Shown here: in pieces, positions 42,788 to 57,700 of the stretch | How positions within the stretch are numbered: position 1 is the stretch's first letter | Layout: every line of letters begins with the position of its first letter | Translations under genes and position numbers: made by a program | Notes under the pieces: model-generated | The model's database searches: none | Seen by the model: only the letters and a program-made list of their open reading frames with translations | Told to the model about the DNA's origin: nothing | NCBI GenBank assembly: GCA_030549495.1 | Contig: JAUIRK010000185.1 | Coordinates: 496,001 to 560,000, forward strand | Origin: Nectonema munidae | Taxonomy: Eukaryota; Nematomorpha; Nectonematoida; Nectonematidae | Length of the DNA stretch: 64,000 nt | Reading direction: 5' to 3'

Positions 42788-44236
42788 ATATAATATGTTC
42801 AAATTAAACTTTGTAATTTTTATTTTAATTGTTATATTTTATGCTTTATTCAATAAAGTTTTGTTTGTTCTTTACAGGTATTTTTTCTCGAATTAGATTT
42901 GCACAGGCAGTAATAGTATGAACTTTAGTTGTTTCCTTTTTGTTGCGGTAGAGTGAGAACAGTGATGGGCTCTCCTGTCTTGCGTATTAGTTTCTAATCC
43001 CCTTCAAATGATCTCAATCATAATTTTATGCAAGAGGAATATGATAATGTTTCGTGTACTACGGACTTTTTTGGCGTGCATTTTAAAAACAAGCTAATGT
43101 TGATTTTATTTTGAGTTTTTAGCTTTCCTCACTACTTTAGTGTTTTTATCTTATTTTTTCACACCAATTGATAATAATCCTCTCTAACTTACTTTCATTT
43201 ACATATCTGCAATAATAAATATTTGAAACTTGAAGACAGATGATTCAAATCGTAACTATTAACTGAGTGTTCAAATAATAAATTTAAGCATTTTAATACC
43301 AGCGAAAGATATTTGCCTATAAATGAACAAATTGTGCCAATTTATATCTATCATAGTTGCAAAATGTACCTTTAGGCAAAACAAATTAGATTCGACTTCA
43401 TTCTATTTTAGCTTCTGCAGAATTTATATATTATTATTATTTTGTATTTTCTACTTCATTTTGAACCATACCAAGAATAAAAACAAAAATATTGAAAATA
43501 TTTCTTTAAACACAAGAATCATAACTCAATTAAAAGCTAACTTAGAAAATTATTAGTTTATCTTGATAATCTTTTTACTTCTCTTCTACGTTTGGAAGAA
43601 CACAAAAAGAAAACGTTAGCTACACGAACAAAACAAAACTGTCTTTTGAATGAAACAAGAAAAAAACTATTTTATGAATATATATTCATTTAATTTCATA
43701 ATTTAAAAACTAATATTTATTAGAAATTTCGGATCAGACTAATACATCTACTTTTTTTAAAAAGGTAAAAAAAAATAGCATGATTCACAATCGCCATTTT
43801 TAGAGCTAAAAATTTTAAGTGCACATTTTAAACTTATTTCTTTTATTTTCAATTCCTATTCCTTTAATCCTATTAATGCAGAGGATTTAAAGAAATATCT
43901 CTCTTATCTGGACGGGTGAATCTTAGACCAAGAGCACTCTTATATTGTGCAAAAAAGTAATTGTACAATATAAGAAGAATGATATGCCTTCAAAGTTCGT
44001 GACAATCGCTAGCTGCATTTTTTGATACCATTTTCAGGGTAGTTAAATGACCCTTTGATTTCAAAAACTGTCAATCAAATTCAAAATTTGGATTTTTCAA
44101 TAAAATTTTGCTATTATATGTATCATAACTTGTGTTTATATTATATACGCTCTTACAAAAATTATAATTATATGCACTTTTGAACTTAAAAGTATTTATT
44201 TTTTTCAATAAATATGACTTCTTTTTAGAAAATATA
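42788..44236. other. Intergenic, nothing recognised
   Basis: AT-rich. A hairpin with CTTATATTGT and ACAATATAAG arms lies at about 43938-43974. Confidence 0.4.
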
Positions 44237-45950
44237 AATCAAAATTTTGATTGATGTTAAATATATCTAATAAAATATTCATTCAAATTTTATATAAATG
44301 ATATGTTTTTGTACTAAATTGGCAAAACTGGTTTCATTTCTGATACCAGTTTTTGCATTTAGGGTTTGAAAATATCGAAAAGTGTCAACCAAATTTTCGG
44401 TTTACTTCTAAAAATTATCCCTAAAATATTCATTAAAATTTTACATGAAATATATGTTTCTATACCAAATCGCTTTTGCTGTTTAATTTCTACACTCAGA
44501 TTTTGCATTTAGTCTTTGAAAATATCTGAAAGTGTCAATCAAATTTCTAGTTTACGTGTGAAAACCATTTACAAAAATATTTTTGAAATTAAAAAAATAT
44601 ATTTGTTTTTTTCCAAATGGACAATGTTGCTTTCATTTCTGGACTTTGATTTTGCACTTAAGTTTTAAAGATATCTGAAAATATTAATTAAATTTGTAAT
44701 TTACGTATGAAAACAGTTTACAAGAATATTTTTGAAATTAAAACTTAAATATTTGTGCTGGTTTAATTTCTGGACTCAGTTTTTGCATTAAACGTATCGA
44801 AATATCTGACAGTGTCAATCAAATGTGTGGTTTACGAAAAATATTCATTAAAATTTTACGTGAAATATATGTTTTATACCAAATCAAACATACAGTTTCA
44901 TTTCTGGACTTAGTTTTCGCATTTATAGTTTGAAAATATCTCAATTAAATGTGTGGCTTACGTCCGAAAGCAGTTTACAAAAATATTTTTGAAATTTTAA
45001 ATAAAATATTTATTTTTATACCAAATCGATCATGCTAGTTTCGTTTCTATACTCAGATTTCGCATCCTTGGTTTGAAAATATCTGAAAGTGTCAATCAAA
45101 TTTATGATTTACATATGAAAACAGTCTACAATAATAAATTTGAAATTTAAAATAAAATATTTTTGTTTTTATAACAAATAGACTATTATAGTTAAATTTC
45201 TAGACTCAGATTTTGCATTTAATGATTTAAAAATATATGACTAAATAAAATTTGCGGTTTACGTCTGAAAACTGTATCCAAAAATATTCTCTCAAATTTC
45301 ACATGAAATTTATGCTTTTATACCAAATCAACCATGCTGGTTTTATTTCTAGACTCAGTTTTTGCTTTTAATCTTTGAAAATACCAGAAAGCGCCAATCT
45401 AATTTGCGGTTTACATCTGAAAACTGTCTCCAAAAAGATTCATTATAATTTTTAATGAAATATTTTTATACCAAATCGATCATACTGGTTTCATTTCTGT
45501 ATTCAAATTTTGTATTTAACGTTTCGAAATATTTGACAATTTCAATCAAAAGTGTGGTTTAGGTCTGAAAGCTGTTTACAAAAACATTTTGGAAATTTGC
45601 TTTTGTACCATCCACCATGCTGTTTTCATTCCTGGATTCAATTTTCCCATTTAGGGTTTCAAAACATCTGAAAGTTTCAAAATACGTCTAAAAACTGTTT
45701 TGAAAAATATTTTTTTAATTTTAAATAAAATATTCGTTTTTATACATAATCAACGACGCTGTTTTGATATCTGAAGTCAATTTTTGAAAGTAGAGTTTGA
45801 AAATGTCTGAAAATGCAAATCGAATTTGTTATGTGTATATCTGAAAATGATCCCCAAAAATATTCCTAGATATTTAAAAAATATATTTTTTAATACTAAA
45901 TCAACAATTCTAATTTCATTTCTGGACTTAGTTTTTTAAATTAATAACCA
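44237..45950. repeat. Degenerate satellite array, copy 2
   Basis: About eleven units of roughly 127-150 bp, same blocks as the array at 8661-9830 (GTGTCAATCAAATTT, GGTTTACGTCTGAAAA, ATACCAAATC). The left edge repeats AATCAAAATTTTGATTGAT and the right edge repeats CATTTCTGGACTTAGTTTT. Confidence 0.75.
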
Positions 45951-48421
45951 TTTTCTTATGAATTCAGTCTTTGTACTGATTTATTATACTAAACAATCAT
46001 TGAAAAAGGAATTAATAAAAACGGAAATACTATGTATTTATAAAATGAGTTAATCCCTAGATAATTTATAACATAATGCCTATCTAAAATCCACTCTTGA
46101 AAATTTACAAAAAAAAACTTTGATCTTTAAGGAACTATCAATTTCTCTGAAATTTTATGGGGCTTTCCTTCTTGTGCTATTCTTAATCATACCATGTAAG
46201 ATGCACGTAAGCCGCCTTCATTAAACTGAATAAAAAGTGGTGAAAAATGAAAAAGGATTTTTTTAAAAACTCTTATTTTTGCTTGAAAAATGCAATATAT
46301 TTGCTCTTGAAATTAGGATGGCAACTATTTAAATGGCGTTTCAAAAAAGCAGGCTTCATGCACTCCACTGATAAAACTTTGTGACATATTACCACTGAGG
46401 GAAATCTATGCTATTTTTATTGATAAGGGTAAAGCCTAATTGAATGTAGCTCTCATCATATTGTCTTTTTTCGGCATTGAATTCATAAACAATTTAAAAA
46501 AATCATAAAAAGATCAAATACATCAAAAAATTAACTCATATTATTTCTAATATTAATTCATCTTTAAAAATATTTTTACCAATCAAATCAATCTTTGATA
46601 AAAAAAATAAATTTGAAAATGCGTGCAACCATTTAAAAAAAAAATTGAACCAACTTTTTTAATTTTTTTTGTAAGTTTTAAAACCTCGCGTACCCCTCAA
46701 AAATTCTTCTCCAACAAAAATGTGCTCACCAAGAACCTTTTCTATAACATATATTCATGTCTGATATATGATAATGTCAGCATTGGCTCATAAAGAGAAC
46801 TTATGTAAATTTAAAATTTTCTAGTCAACCTTTGCACTCACGAGAAAACCAGACAATTAATTATTGATGTTCCTCATACAAATATTGATTGAAAGATTTC
46901 CTATAATCTATGTGATTTTATACTCAAATGTAATTGTATAAGTTTATTAGCGAGCAAGGAGGTAAAGATATATGAATAAAATGATAAAAAAAAACCATCA
47001 TTAATAATGCTGCAAAACCACTATTACTTTTATTATAATTATGTTTTATGTGTATATTTGTTTGTAGGGAAATGCAGTAGTCATTTTAGAAAAAAAACAA
47101 GAATAAGTACCCAAGCAATACAAAATATATTTATAAGCAGCAAGATGCACGCAACACAGTGTAGCAAATTTCAGTACCAAAAGAAAATTTCGTTTACACC
47201 CCTTCCTGTTCTAATTAAGAGTTTTACTCCATAAATGCGCCCAATAATTGATAAAGTAAGTGAGGATAAGAGGAGTATTTTAATATCAAAAAGTTTTTGG
47301 AATTTCATTGTCCTGTTTTTTTATTGTGATAGCAAATTAAATAGCATGCTTCCAAGAAGATAGAAAAAAGATCTAGTGACAATAACTTGTTCAGTGTGTG
47401 TAATTGTGATGACATCATTGTGTTTCTTGACAAGCAAGCGTAGATGTCAGTGTCAGAGCATTGAAACTTCAGGAATTTTAAATATAGGTAGAGAATAAAC
47501 AATATTTTTTTCTCAATTTAGCTAATAAAAAAATTATGTTTACTTTAAAGTAAGGCCGTGTGTGAAAAGTACTTTAAAACATTGAAAAATATAGTAGCAA
47601 CAAATTCTAGAGGAATTTCTTTCGTTTATGCATTTTTATTTTGTTTTTGAATTTTTTATTTAAAATTTTTTAAGAGTATTTTGTTGTCATACATTTTTAA
47701 ATGAATTGATAAAAAGAATGGCTAATTAAATAAATATGATTAAAAATTGATTTGGAATGATTCATTTCCAAATTATAAGAAAATTATATGAATCAATTTT
47801 ATTTAGATGTCAAATATTTTAAGCGGCTGGTTTCATATAAAAATAGGTTGTTTTATTTTTAAAATGACTTAGAAAACATTGGATGGAACACGTGTAGAAT
47901 TGGAACCTCTTTCCAGAGCACAAATAAGGCATTTCATGTATCGACAAATTGAAATAGGTGTGCATAATTTAGTAAGTAATCTAGTATGCCAGTAAGTATG
48001 TTAGTTATAACTGAGTAATCAGTTATGTCATTTAGTTAGTTAATTAAGTAATAATAATCAATAACTTTGTTTAGATTGATTATTATTATCAATACAATTT
48101 GAAATAAATTTATGCATATAAAAATAAGACACCACCTAAAAAAGTTAATGCCAGCCTGACTCCAATCCTGAATAAACGAAGAATAAGAATTGCTGAAAAG
48201 AAGCTGATTTTCGCATCACTTTTAAAAATAAAGCATATATACCAGTCTATTCAAAATAATTTATTCGCAGTGGAGAAAATGCTAAAAATGGTTATAATGG
48301 CGAGTAAAAATGAGACAAAATATTTTTGGTAAATAAAATCTAAAATATATAAATACAAAAAAAGAAATAAAAATTTTAAAGATTTTATGACATATACATA
48401 TATATCACGTATAAAGTTTCA
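45951..48421. other. Intergenic, nothing recognised
   Basis: AT-rich; scattered short frames without coding character. Confidence 0.4.
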
Positions 48422-48702
48422 TTATTTTTTACTGCTTCTTTTAGAGAAGCTAACATTATTCATGGAAAACTTTGTTCCTGAGGTATCTTTGATGAATGTG
48501 GTTGGGCGGCAAAAAGTTTTACTGCTTCCTTGACAATAAGTTGACAATTTGACATTTTCTTTGCTGAGAGAATCAAGGGATGAAGAAATTGAACTAGATT
48601 TATTGAGAGAAGTGATGAAGGAAGGATCTTTAAAACTTTTTTTCGTAATGATAGAAGGCGAAACATGACTCAACTTGCTAGGCATTGATGCTTGCAAAGC
48701 GG
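48422..48702 (-). CDS. Unassigned gene, last exon
   Basis: Acceptor ATGTTTAAAG. Phase 1 joins the preceding exon as LP-AALQASMPSKLSH. Ser-rich to the stop TAA at 48422, ending FSKRSSKK. Overlaps no transposon. Confidence 0.6.
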
Positions 48703-51700
48703 CTTTAAACATAAATAAATAATTTCTTTTGATGAGTCAATGGTTGCTACTTCAATGTCGACTTGTGTCTGCCTACGAACAGTAAAACTTGTACACATTA
48801 AGGACCAGAATATCCAGAAGGTAACTAAAGGCTTGATATCACTTTAAACACACAAATGGAAAGTGAAGGCATATTGGGAAACTGAAAGCCAGCTACGCCA
48901 AATTATAGTAACACTCGCAGGAGTGATAATGATGAAAGCACACCTCCCACTTATTCAACTTTCCACCGTCCTGCAGTTCAAGAGTGACAGCAGCATAGCT
49001 TTGATCACAGATTTATTTCCAATATCAATGAAAGATTGCCAATAAAAGTTACTTTTTTAAATATCGCATAAATATTGTAAATTTACAAATAGTATATATG
49101 ATATATATAATATATATACACTACAATGTGTTACTTTGTGTATTTTCCTAGCATCTCACATTTAACGTATACTATGGTTACTTCTAATACTTTTACCTCT
49201 ATATAAAGTTCTAAATTGTGATTCTTTGATTCAGTAAATTAATAATCCGATAAAAATATTTGTAAAACGAAGAGTGTTGGATAAATGCGCTAGGACACTA
49301 CAACATGGTAGAGCTCTTGTTATGATGATTTCTTCTCGCTCTTCTGTATGATGGTTTCACCCTTCTGCTTTTATCATCTTGTTGCATTATTCTTTTATTT
49401 TCCATGAAAAAAATATATAATTTCTATAAGATAAGAGAAATGATGCACTTAGCCCCTTAACATTAATATAACCTTCATAGTATTGTTACCTACACAATAC
49501 TGAGTTAGCAAATTAAATCCTTTAAAAATACATTTACCACTTGTCTAGAATTTGACAGGTATAAAGTCTTGAATTTAAAATTCCCCCTTTTAGTAGAAAG
49601 TCTAAGATTATCCAAAGAAAATTTGCTACAAATCCCAAATTTATATGAATTAGCTATTTCATTCCCTAAATGATATGGAATAATTCTGTGATAATGAAAT
49701 TGATCGTACAGAAAATAAACTATATAAAAATCTAACCAATTAGATCCCAAGAAAACCAGGTAATAATAGTTATAGAACTTAACAATACTTTTACTGTACT
49801 TAAATGAGTACAACGGTACCTAATGGGTAACAAAAATGTGAAGGAATGTGAAAATAAATGTGAAGTCATTTATCCTAACTTGAGTATTCTATTACATTAA
49901 TTAAACTTTAGTTAAAAATTGTTAAAAATTTTCAGTTACTGTAATCAATATTAAAATATAAATTAGCAATTATTATATGAGTTATAAAAAAAGTTTTGTC
50001 GTATGACTAAATGTTGAACATAAAATGCCCATAATTTACGGAATGTGTCAAAATGTGGGTAGAAAAAAGTCTCTTAACTTGACTATGTAACTAATTCATA
50101 TAACTAACCGTGAACATTTTGACAGATCTTGCATGTTGTGGGTATTTTATCTCTCACAATTTATACACATCTTTAACTATATCCATTTAAGATAAAAGTG
50201 GTCAAAGATAGATAAAAAAATTCGTTTATTATTTGGGCATGTCTATTCAGAAGGGAATCAAAAATGAGTTTATGATGTATGAAGTTCTTACCTGGTAAAC
50301 GAGATTTGAAGCTATGATCCTCACTCTTCTTCTGATGAGATAAACGAAAAGAATTTGTGGGAGTATTTTTGTTCAGTTCCCTCTCAGACTTGGTAGCGAG
50401 TTTGAGACGCAGTAACAAGGAGTCATTTCCAGGCGTCACAATTTTGGACGGCGGCAAAAAAGCTGCACTGGAGATTGTTGGTGTTGCTGCTTTATATAAT
50501 GGCGGAGGAATACCGGAAGAAGGTGCTGGAAGTTTGGTTACTGCTTTTTTACGATCCAAAGTTGATAATTCTTGATTTTTTAAGGTATTCTAATATTAAA
50601 TATAAACAGTACATTAATAAATATTACGCGTTTCACAGATCATTTATTACGAGTGAAAGAATGGATATAAAATGTTGATAATAACATCTGGGGCAGAGAA
50701 TCTCGCCACCTTCAAGGATACACGCAAAAACATTTTTAGGATCTTGATTAGCTCAAACTTGAATTATGATTATTTATGATGAGCATAAACAAGGATGAAA
50801 CACGATGAAATTAGATTACCTATTATTACAATAAACATTACTTTTTACAATTATTTGAATTGATATCGGTGAGAATGAGATGTTCTTGCCCGCAATGAAT
50901 AAAAAGCCTATCACCATTAGTGTTCTTTAAATTTTTTTTTAAATTTTTAAAAAAAAAAAAAAAAAACAAAAAAACCCCCACACCCCCCCAAAATATAACA
51001 CACCCAACAAAAAAATATTTTTATAATTTTATAATTAAACAAAAAAAAATAATATAGCTGCCAAATATAAGATTGCAGACAAGGAGGCAGGAAACTAATA
51101 TCATTCACATGTTCCCATAACTTCAATAAAAAATTGAATAAACGAGTATACACTTCTACCTTAAAAAAAATTCATTCACTTTATTATGTAATTAATTTCA
51201 AGCATGCCCGCACATTCTATCTTTTAAGTCTTGAAGAGAATATAAATAATAATTTATATTTTTGTTATTTAGCTTTTGCTTTTAAATGTATATTTCCATT
51301 CAGGTATTTACTTCTCTTAGTACATAGTTTAGACTTCTTCGTTAATGGTAGTTTGCTTAATTCACCCTTTTGTGATATGTCTAACTTTTTCTCATGTTTT
51401 AGTTCATGATATGGTATTGGAGATAAGGCGTTTGATAGCATTCTGAAATACATCGTAAACACACATTTTAAATGTTACCTTTCTGAACTTCTTTAAAATC
51501 AAGATAATCTTTGTGTTAAAGGCGGCATCATCAATGATGGTAAATTTTCCTATGAAGTGTAGCGGAATATTTAAAATAGCTCGGTCATGCATATTTTCTG
51601 GGTTTTGCGTAAATTGAATTTTTAACTTTTGCTCAAAAAAGCAAACGTTCACTGTTGCAATTGGTAGAGTTCATTCAGTACATTTAAACATATAAAAGCA

Positions 51701-54700
51701 AATCTTAGATCAACAATTGGTGAAAACAGATGGGATGGGTTGTTGATTTTTAAATAAACAATGCTAGAGACTTGGACTAAGATCAATAAAGTAAGGAATT
51801 TTAAAAATAGAACATATGATAGTTTTATAGACAGAATTTTCAATTGTTCGATTAATAGAGATTTTATTTCCTTTCCAAATAAATTTTATACACTTAGATT
51901 AGATATAAGATAATGAAATAAAAACCTTTGCCTCTTTAAAGCAAATATATAGGGGCAAAATGATTTGAATAATTTTTAAGTTTTCATGTATTATTCGATA
52001 GATATTTTTATTAAAAAGATTGAGAAACAGTGAAAGATAAACGAGATAAAGCATTTTAGAGAAATTTGGTTTGATGGATAGTAAGTCAAATAGGGATTGA
52101 AATGGACATAAAAACAACACTGCTTTCATACGATAGATAATAGCTCGCATACTTGTGGATAACTTTGCTGATTTCCAGTAACAACCTTCTTAAAGTCATG
52201 GAGAGAAAGTCTAAGAGAGGGCGGAGTCAACATTTTGCCACGTTCACTCGGAATGTGCAAGAGAGAAACAGCGCAGCTTCTATTTTTCTTCGACAAATTG
52301 TTCTGGCAGGAAATTTCTTCTTCTTTTTTGCAATTCTTCACGAAGCTTTCATCTCTGCTTAATTTGTTTTGTTGGTTGCAAGGATGCAATCTGTATGAGA
52401 AAGATGCATGCAATAAAAATAAAAAAAGATAGGAAAGTAAAAAAATTAATTAAACCTTATTTTAGTGATAGATTTGACCTTGAAAATTTACATACAAATC
52501 GAATAAAGACATATTATCTAGTTTTCCCATTTAAGAAAAATAAATACCTAATTAACTACTAATCACAGCAATAACTTGAATAGTGTAATTTCAAAAGTTT
52601 ACGTATAATGCAATGCGAAATAGATTTAAAATATCTAAACGGAACAAAACATGTATAAGCTACGCTGATAAACAAAATATACTTTAAAACGCAATCTATA
52701 CATTAAAAATTTAGACACAGAATTTCACTAAAAGATATAGAAAAACAGTGGCGCTAATTAGTATTTTAAGGGAATGTTTTCAGCCGCACTAAATAATTCA
52801 CAAATCATAAACACAAAAATAATATATTATCGGAATAAAAGTTAGGACTCAGATTCGTTGAGATTCATAAGCATGGCAGACAAGAACATGCACAACGGGA
52901 GGTAAAAGGTTGGATTTCCGTATTAGAAAAAAAGATGTTAAGAAAAATTCATAACAAAAGGTAGACACTAAGCATAAAATAAGATAAAAATATAATACAG
53001 CAAAAAGAGATTGTATATATGTTCTATGATTAAATTTCGACTGTCAAAATGTCGATAGACAACTTAAAGGGTTTGATAAAAATAAAAGATTTGAGGAAGA
53101 AACAAGGACTCTAACTTATCTAGCAACCCAAGTACCCAACAAAACACTAACTTCAAACAATTTCATATTTTTTATTAAACATATTATTCCATACCAGGCA
53201 CATTATCGACATTATATAGATCGACTACACCAAAATAATATATAAATTTGTACATACTAAGTCATATCTCAAAAAACTCTTGCGTTGTGTGTGATACTTT
53301 ACATAAAATAGTTTCAAAAATCCTATTTCTTAGTTCTAGTATTTTCAAAGTTTCAATAATACTTTAAATAAAAATAAATTCAAATTTCACTTGGATGAAA
53401 CAGCCTTAAGAAATTTTAACAACAAGTTTATAATATAAAAAAGTAAACCTATCAGTGTTATTTTCGTAAGGTATGAGACACTGAGATACTGGAATTGGGG
53501 AGAGGTCATTTTTTTCGGCAATTTCCAAACGATTTCCATGAGACTAAAAATTTAAAAGATATAAACTCACAGACAGGTTCAAATCTTTTTGGGTAAAATC
53601 CTAATTTTGTATTTTCAAAAACACCTAAATTACCTTATATTTCACTCAAGTATAAAGAAGTTGCCGAAAACTATTGCAAGCATTAGTTTTCGGCCATCAC
53701 TGACAAATAAATGCATGCTTTGAAAAAAATCATCTTATTTTTTATGATTAAATGTATTCGAAGTAACGTTCTTCATACCTCATTCCTTTAGATCTTATAA
53801 CATATTTGCATCCATAAGAACAAAACTCAATTTAGTTTCATCGCTGAAAATAGCTTTTAGACTATCAGGCATACTCTAAATTACTTTTTCTTCTATCCAA
53901 AATAATCTTTTTTTAATCGAAGCTTTGTCAAAGCTGATTTTTTTAGCTGCAATATAATAACTTTTGAATTTTTATTGAAATATTTCTACATTTTTTGTCT
54001 TGCACACAAATTAGGACTTATTAGGATGTTCTTAATATTTTTTGAGAAATACCCATTTTTCCTTATTTTCAATAGTTTCTATACTTTTAAATTTCAATAA
54101 ATTTTAAGAAAAATACTTATAGATCTAAATAATTTAGCTATACCTCGTTGATTTCTAACTTTAGGTCTTAATTCTAATGAAATGTAAGGCATAAATGATC
54201 AAATCGAAAAGCTCAAGCAGACAAAAGATTTATGATAAAAATAGAAAATTGTCAAAAATTTAGTTGAAAAATGTGAATATATATAAAGAATTTTTTATAA
54301 AAATAAAAATATTTATATGATAAGGTTCTATGGTCGAAAACTTTTGCATGGCAATTTTAATAAGGAAACTATATAAAAGAATTTTTCTATAAATATATAA
54401 AGAACAAAATTAAAAATATTTATATTTTTAGAATTTAATTCCAAAAAAAATTTTTTTAAAAATAATAACACCAAAAATAACATACTTTTTAGTTATGGCA
54501 AAAAACTTTTTCACGCCACTGTATATTAAAAAGTTATGACTTTTTTCACTGGAGGAGTACACAAACTGTTTGATCTGATTGGATAAAAACTTTTGAATAG
54601 ATTTATATGTTTTAACCAACCAATGTACGCTAACATTGAATTATTTTGTTTTGAAAATTTCTTGAATAAATTATGACTGTTCAAATAAACTGTCCAAAAA

Positions 54701-57700
54701 TCTCGGATCAGTATGTCTAGAAAAACATAAGCATAGCCTAAGACATTTTTCGACTTTCATTGAATTCTTCCAATATTTTACATACTCAGAAATTCTTCCA
54801 TACTGCACAAGAATATCGTACCTCACTCTCTTCTAACGCATCTTGCCAATTGTTTGCTTTAAAACATTGCTTATATTTTTGACAAGGAAGAAACAAATTC
54901 TGTTTTGTTCTCAACTTTTACATACTACATATACAAGAGTTGTCTCTTACCTCTTGGTATAAATAACGAAAAGAGTTTTAATGTTTAGTATTTTTTCTTT
55001 ATAGCAGCAGGTGGATTGACTGCGTAAAATCTAATTTCTGATCGTCTAAAATTCAATCATTTTCGAGCATTCCCATATATTATATCTGATATACACGAGC
55101 TACGTGATTTCGGATACCGAAAGATTTTGAATTATAATGATATAAATTTTTTTTTTAATATTTTCTAAAAATTCAATTATAAATAAGATTATTTTAAGAG
55201 TTAGAAGGAGGTGTTGTTAATAAATTGGACAATCATATTTCCAGGTTTTTTTTTGACAAAATCGCATAAATTTGTGTAGTCTTGAGCACTTATAAGTCAA
55301 AAATATGAAGAAATACTGTATATACTCATGTATCATGCGCTTTCGCGTATTATCAGACAGTTAAATTTTCCATCTCGAAAGATCACTTTATGAAATATCT
55401 TTTGTATGAAGCAATTTTTTGAGAGACAGAACACATTAGGCTAACTTTATTTTTGAACCTTTGACAGTAGCAACAATTATTTAAACTAGAGTTTTTAGGG
55501 GGAAAAGAATTCAACTCAATATATTCGTTCACCTTTTCATCTCCATCTGTGTGGCAAGTCACAAAAATTTTTCGATAAGTGAATAAAATGTTCAGTAAAT
55601 TTTAAATGTAAGAATTTGTATCTCGTGTATGATAGGACACGAAAAATCGGGTTGAAAATTATGAATTCAAACGTTGCATGAGACACGATTATGTAGCATC
55701 TTTTAGACTTTAGAGCATCGGGACATGAAGTTCTTTTTTACGTAGAAATAGAGTATGCATAATAAAAAAAAGTATTGATAGAGCAAGGGTTTTATCCTAA
55801 AGTCCTCGAACCTCGACGGAGTCCTATGAAAATTTCTAGAGGAGGCGTAATAATTTTTTAAATCGTTTGATCAAGTTTATATAATATATTTTCACTTTCT
55901 GAAATGTCAAATTTTAATTAATTAGTGTCATATAAATTTTTTCTACTTTTTTTATGACTTCACTACTTACAGTTTAAAATTCTTTAATTATGTGTTTCTT
56001 GTCTCATTTTTCTTGTCTGATATTTTTGCATTTGATAAATTATAAATATTCATTCAGATTATTTGTATCAAAAATATGTATATTCTCCAAAAATCATATC
56101 CACGCATGATTGACCGATGGTAAATTATGACCGATAAAGGCGCAGACAATGAATGATAAGCGAGGTTACAAAGTTTCCATTATATTTTATACATAAAAAA
56201 GGTGAAAATATTGTAGTATGGAAAAAACAATAGGATCTTGTTATATCCTGGCAAAGAAAGCGATTTCTAGAGCGAAGCAAGTCTCATTCTTAGACATGGA
56301 AGGAATGAAAAACGAATAAAATGGTAAGCGTAGATTATGTGTTTATAAATGCTCTTCACTTTGAGTTATGAAAAATGGGATTTTACTCGAGGAGCTGGTA
56401 CGGAGACAGGCAAGACTTGCTTCTTTGAAGTGTGCGAAGTGAGGATAGAGAGGATGTGCATCTTGGACATTGTGAGTAATGGAGATTGTTCCCTGTGATG
56501 AAGCATTAAAGACTTTTTGGAGTGACGTGTATTCTTTTCCCTTTCCTCGTCCAAAGCAGCATTCAAGGTTTCAATTTCAAACTCGTACTAAAAAAATTAA
56601 ACTTAAATATGATGCGCAAAAAAAGGAAATTTAAGTACTAAATCATCGAACTCAAAAATGATGAAAAAATTTGTCGTAACGTATAGGTGGGCACGTGCGA
56701 CGAGGGTTGTAGAGCCGGAAAATGTTTTCCTACTCAGGATCCGCTTATTTACGATTTTTCGACTTCGACTCAGCCTATTAGGAAATTTTAGGACTGAAAC
56801 TCCATTTATGTATAATTTTTTAGAACTAAAGACTTCACCTATTTATATTCATGCGACTTTGATTTAAAAAAATTTTAATTATGCAATATCACCTTTTCTG
56901 TTTCAAATATCATAAGTCTCCAACGTCCGGAATTTTCTTCAACATAAAATTTGTTTTATTGGTTTGTAATTGTATTTTAGTGTCGTTCTTAAATTTTCTT
57001 CAAAAATATTTTCAAATTATTGTCTATAACCTTTTTTTATCTAAGCTAAAATAATAGCAATCAAAAACTAAAATCACTTTTTCTTGATCACAGAACGAAT
57101 TCGATGATTTGCCAACGAAACAAAGATTAAAAAGGTCATATTTTTATTTTATGTATGTTAGAATTTAAATAAAATATTGCTCGCGTAACATTTTTTGATG
57201 ATCTCCAATAAAATTATAAAAAGTTCGCCAAAAAATTTTGTTTCACATTTTAAAATTTTCGAAAATTTTACTTCACTTTTTTCGACTATTATTATTCATT
57301 TAGATATTTTGAAATTATTCTTTTGTACATACTTTTTGATACTTATAAAAGAAAATAAATCATGGCTATAATATTTTATTATTTCTCAATTACAATAAGG
57401 CTCTTTCTTAAATTCTGTATTCTTTCATTTTATCGCCAATTTTTCAACTTTCCTGTATCAGGTATATATTTGCCATAACGCAGTGAGAAAATGGCCTCAA
57501 ATGATCAAACTTCGGTTGTATTTTTTGTCTTTATTTTGATCCGTATTGACACAGTGGGATATTTCTATGAATCAATCGATCATCGCAAAATTAGAGTCGG
57601 CAGATGGCCTACCCGTGAAAGTGTTGAGTATTGATCCAGCCATCGTGACTTCAATTCCCCATAGCGGGATGCGTATCTCCAGTAAGGGGGAATCATTTTG

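Noticed and set aside
43323-43556. 77-codon frame with hydrophobic stretch
   Set aside because: AT-rich composition and no family motif; such frames are expected by chance here.
44237-45950. CRISPR-like regular repeats
   Set aside because: Units are long, diverged and contiguous with no distinct spacers; this is a satellite in a eukaryotic genome.
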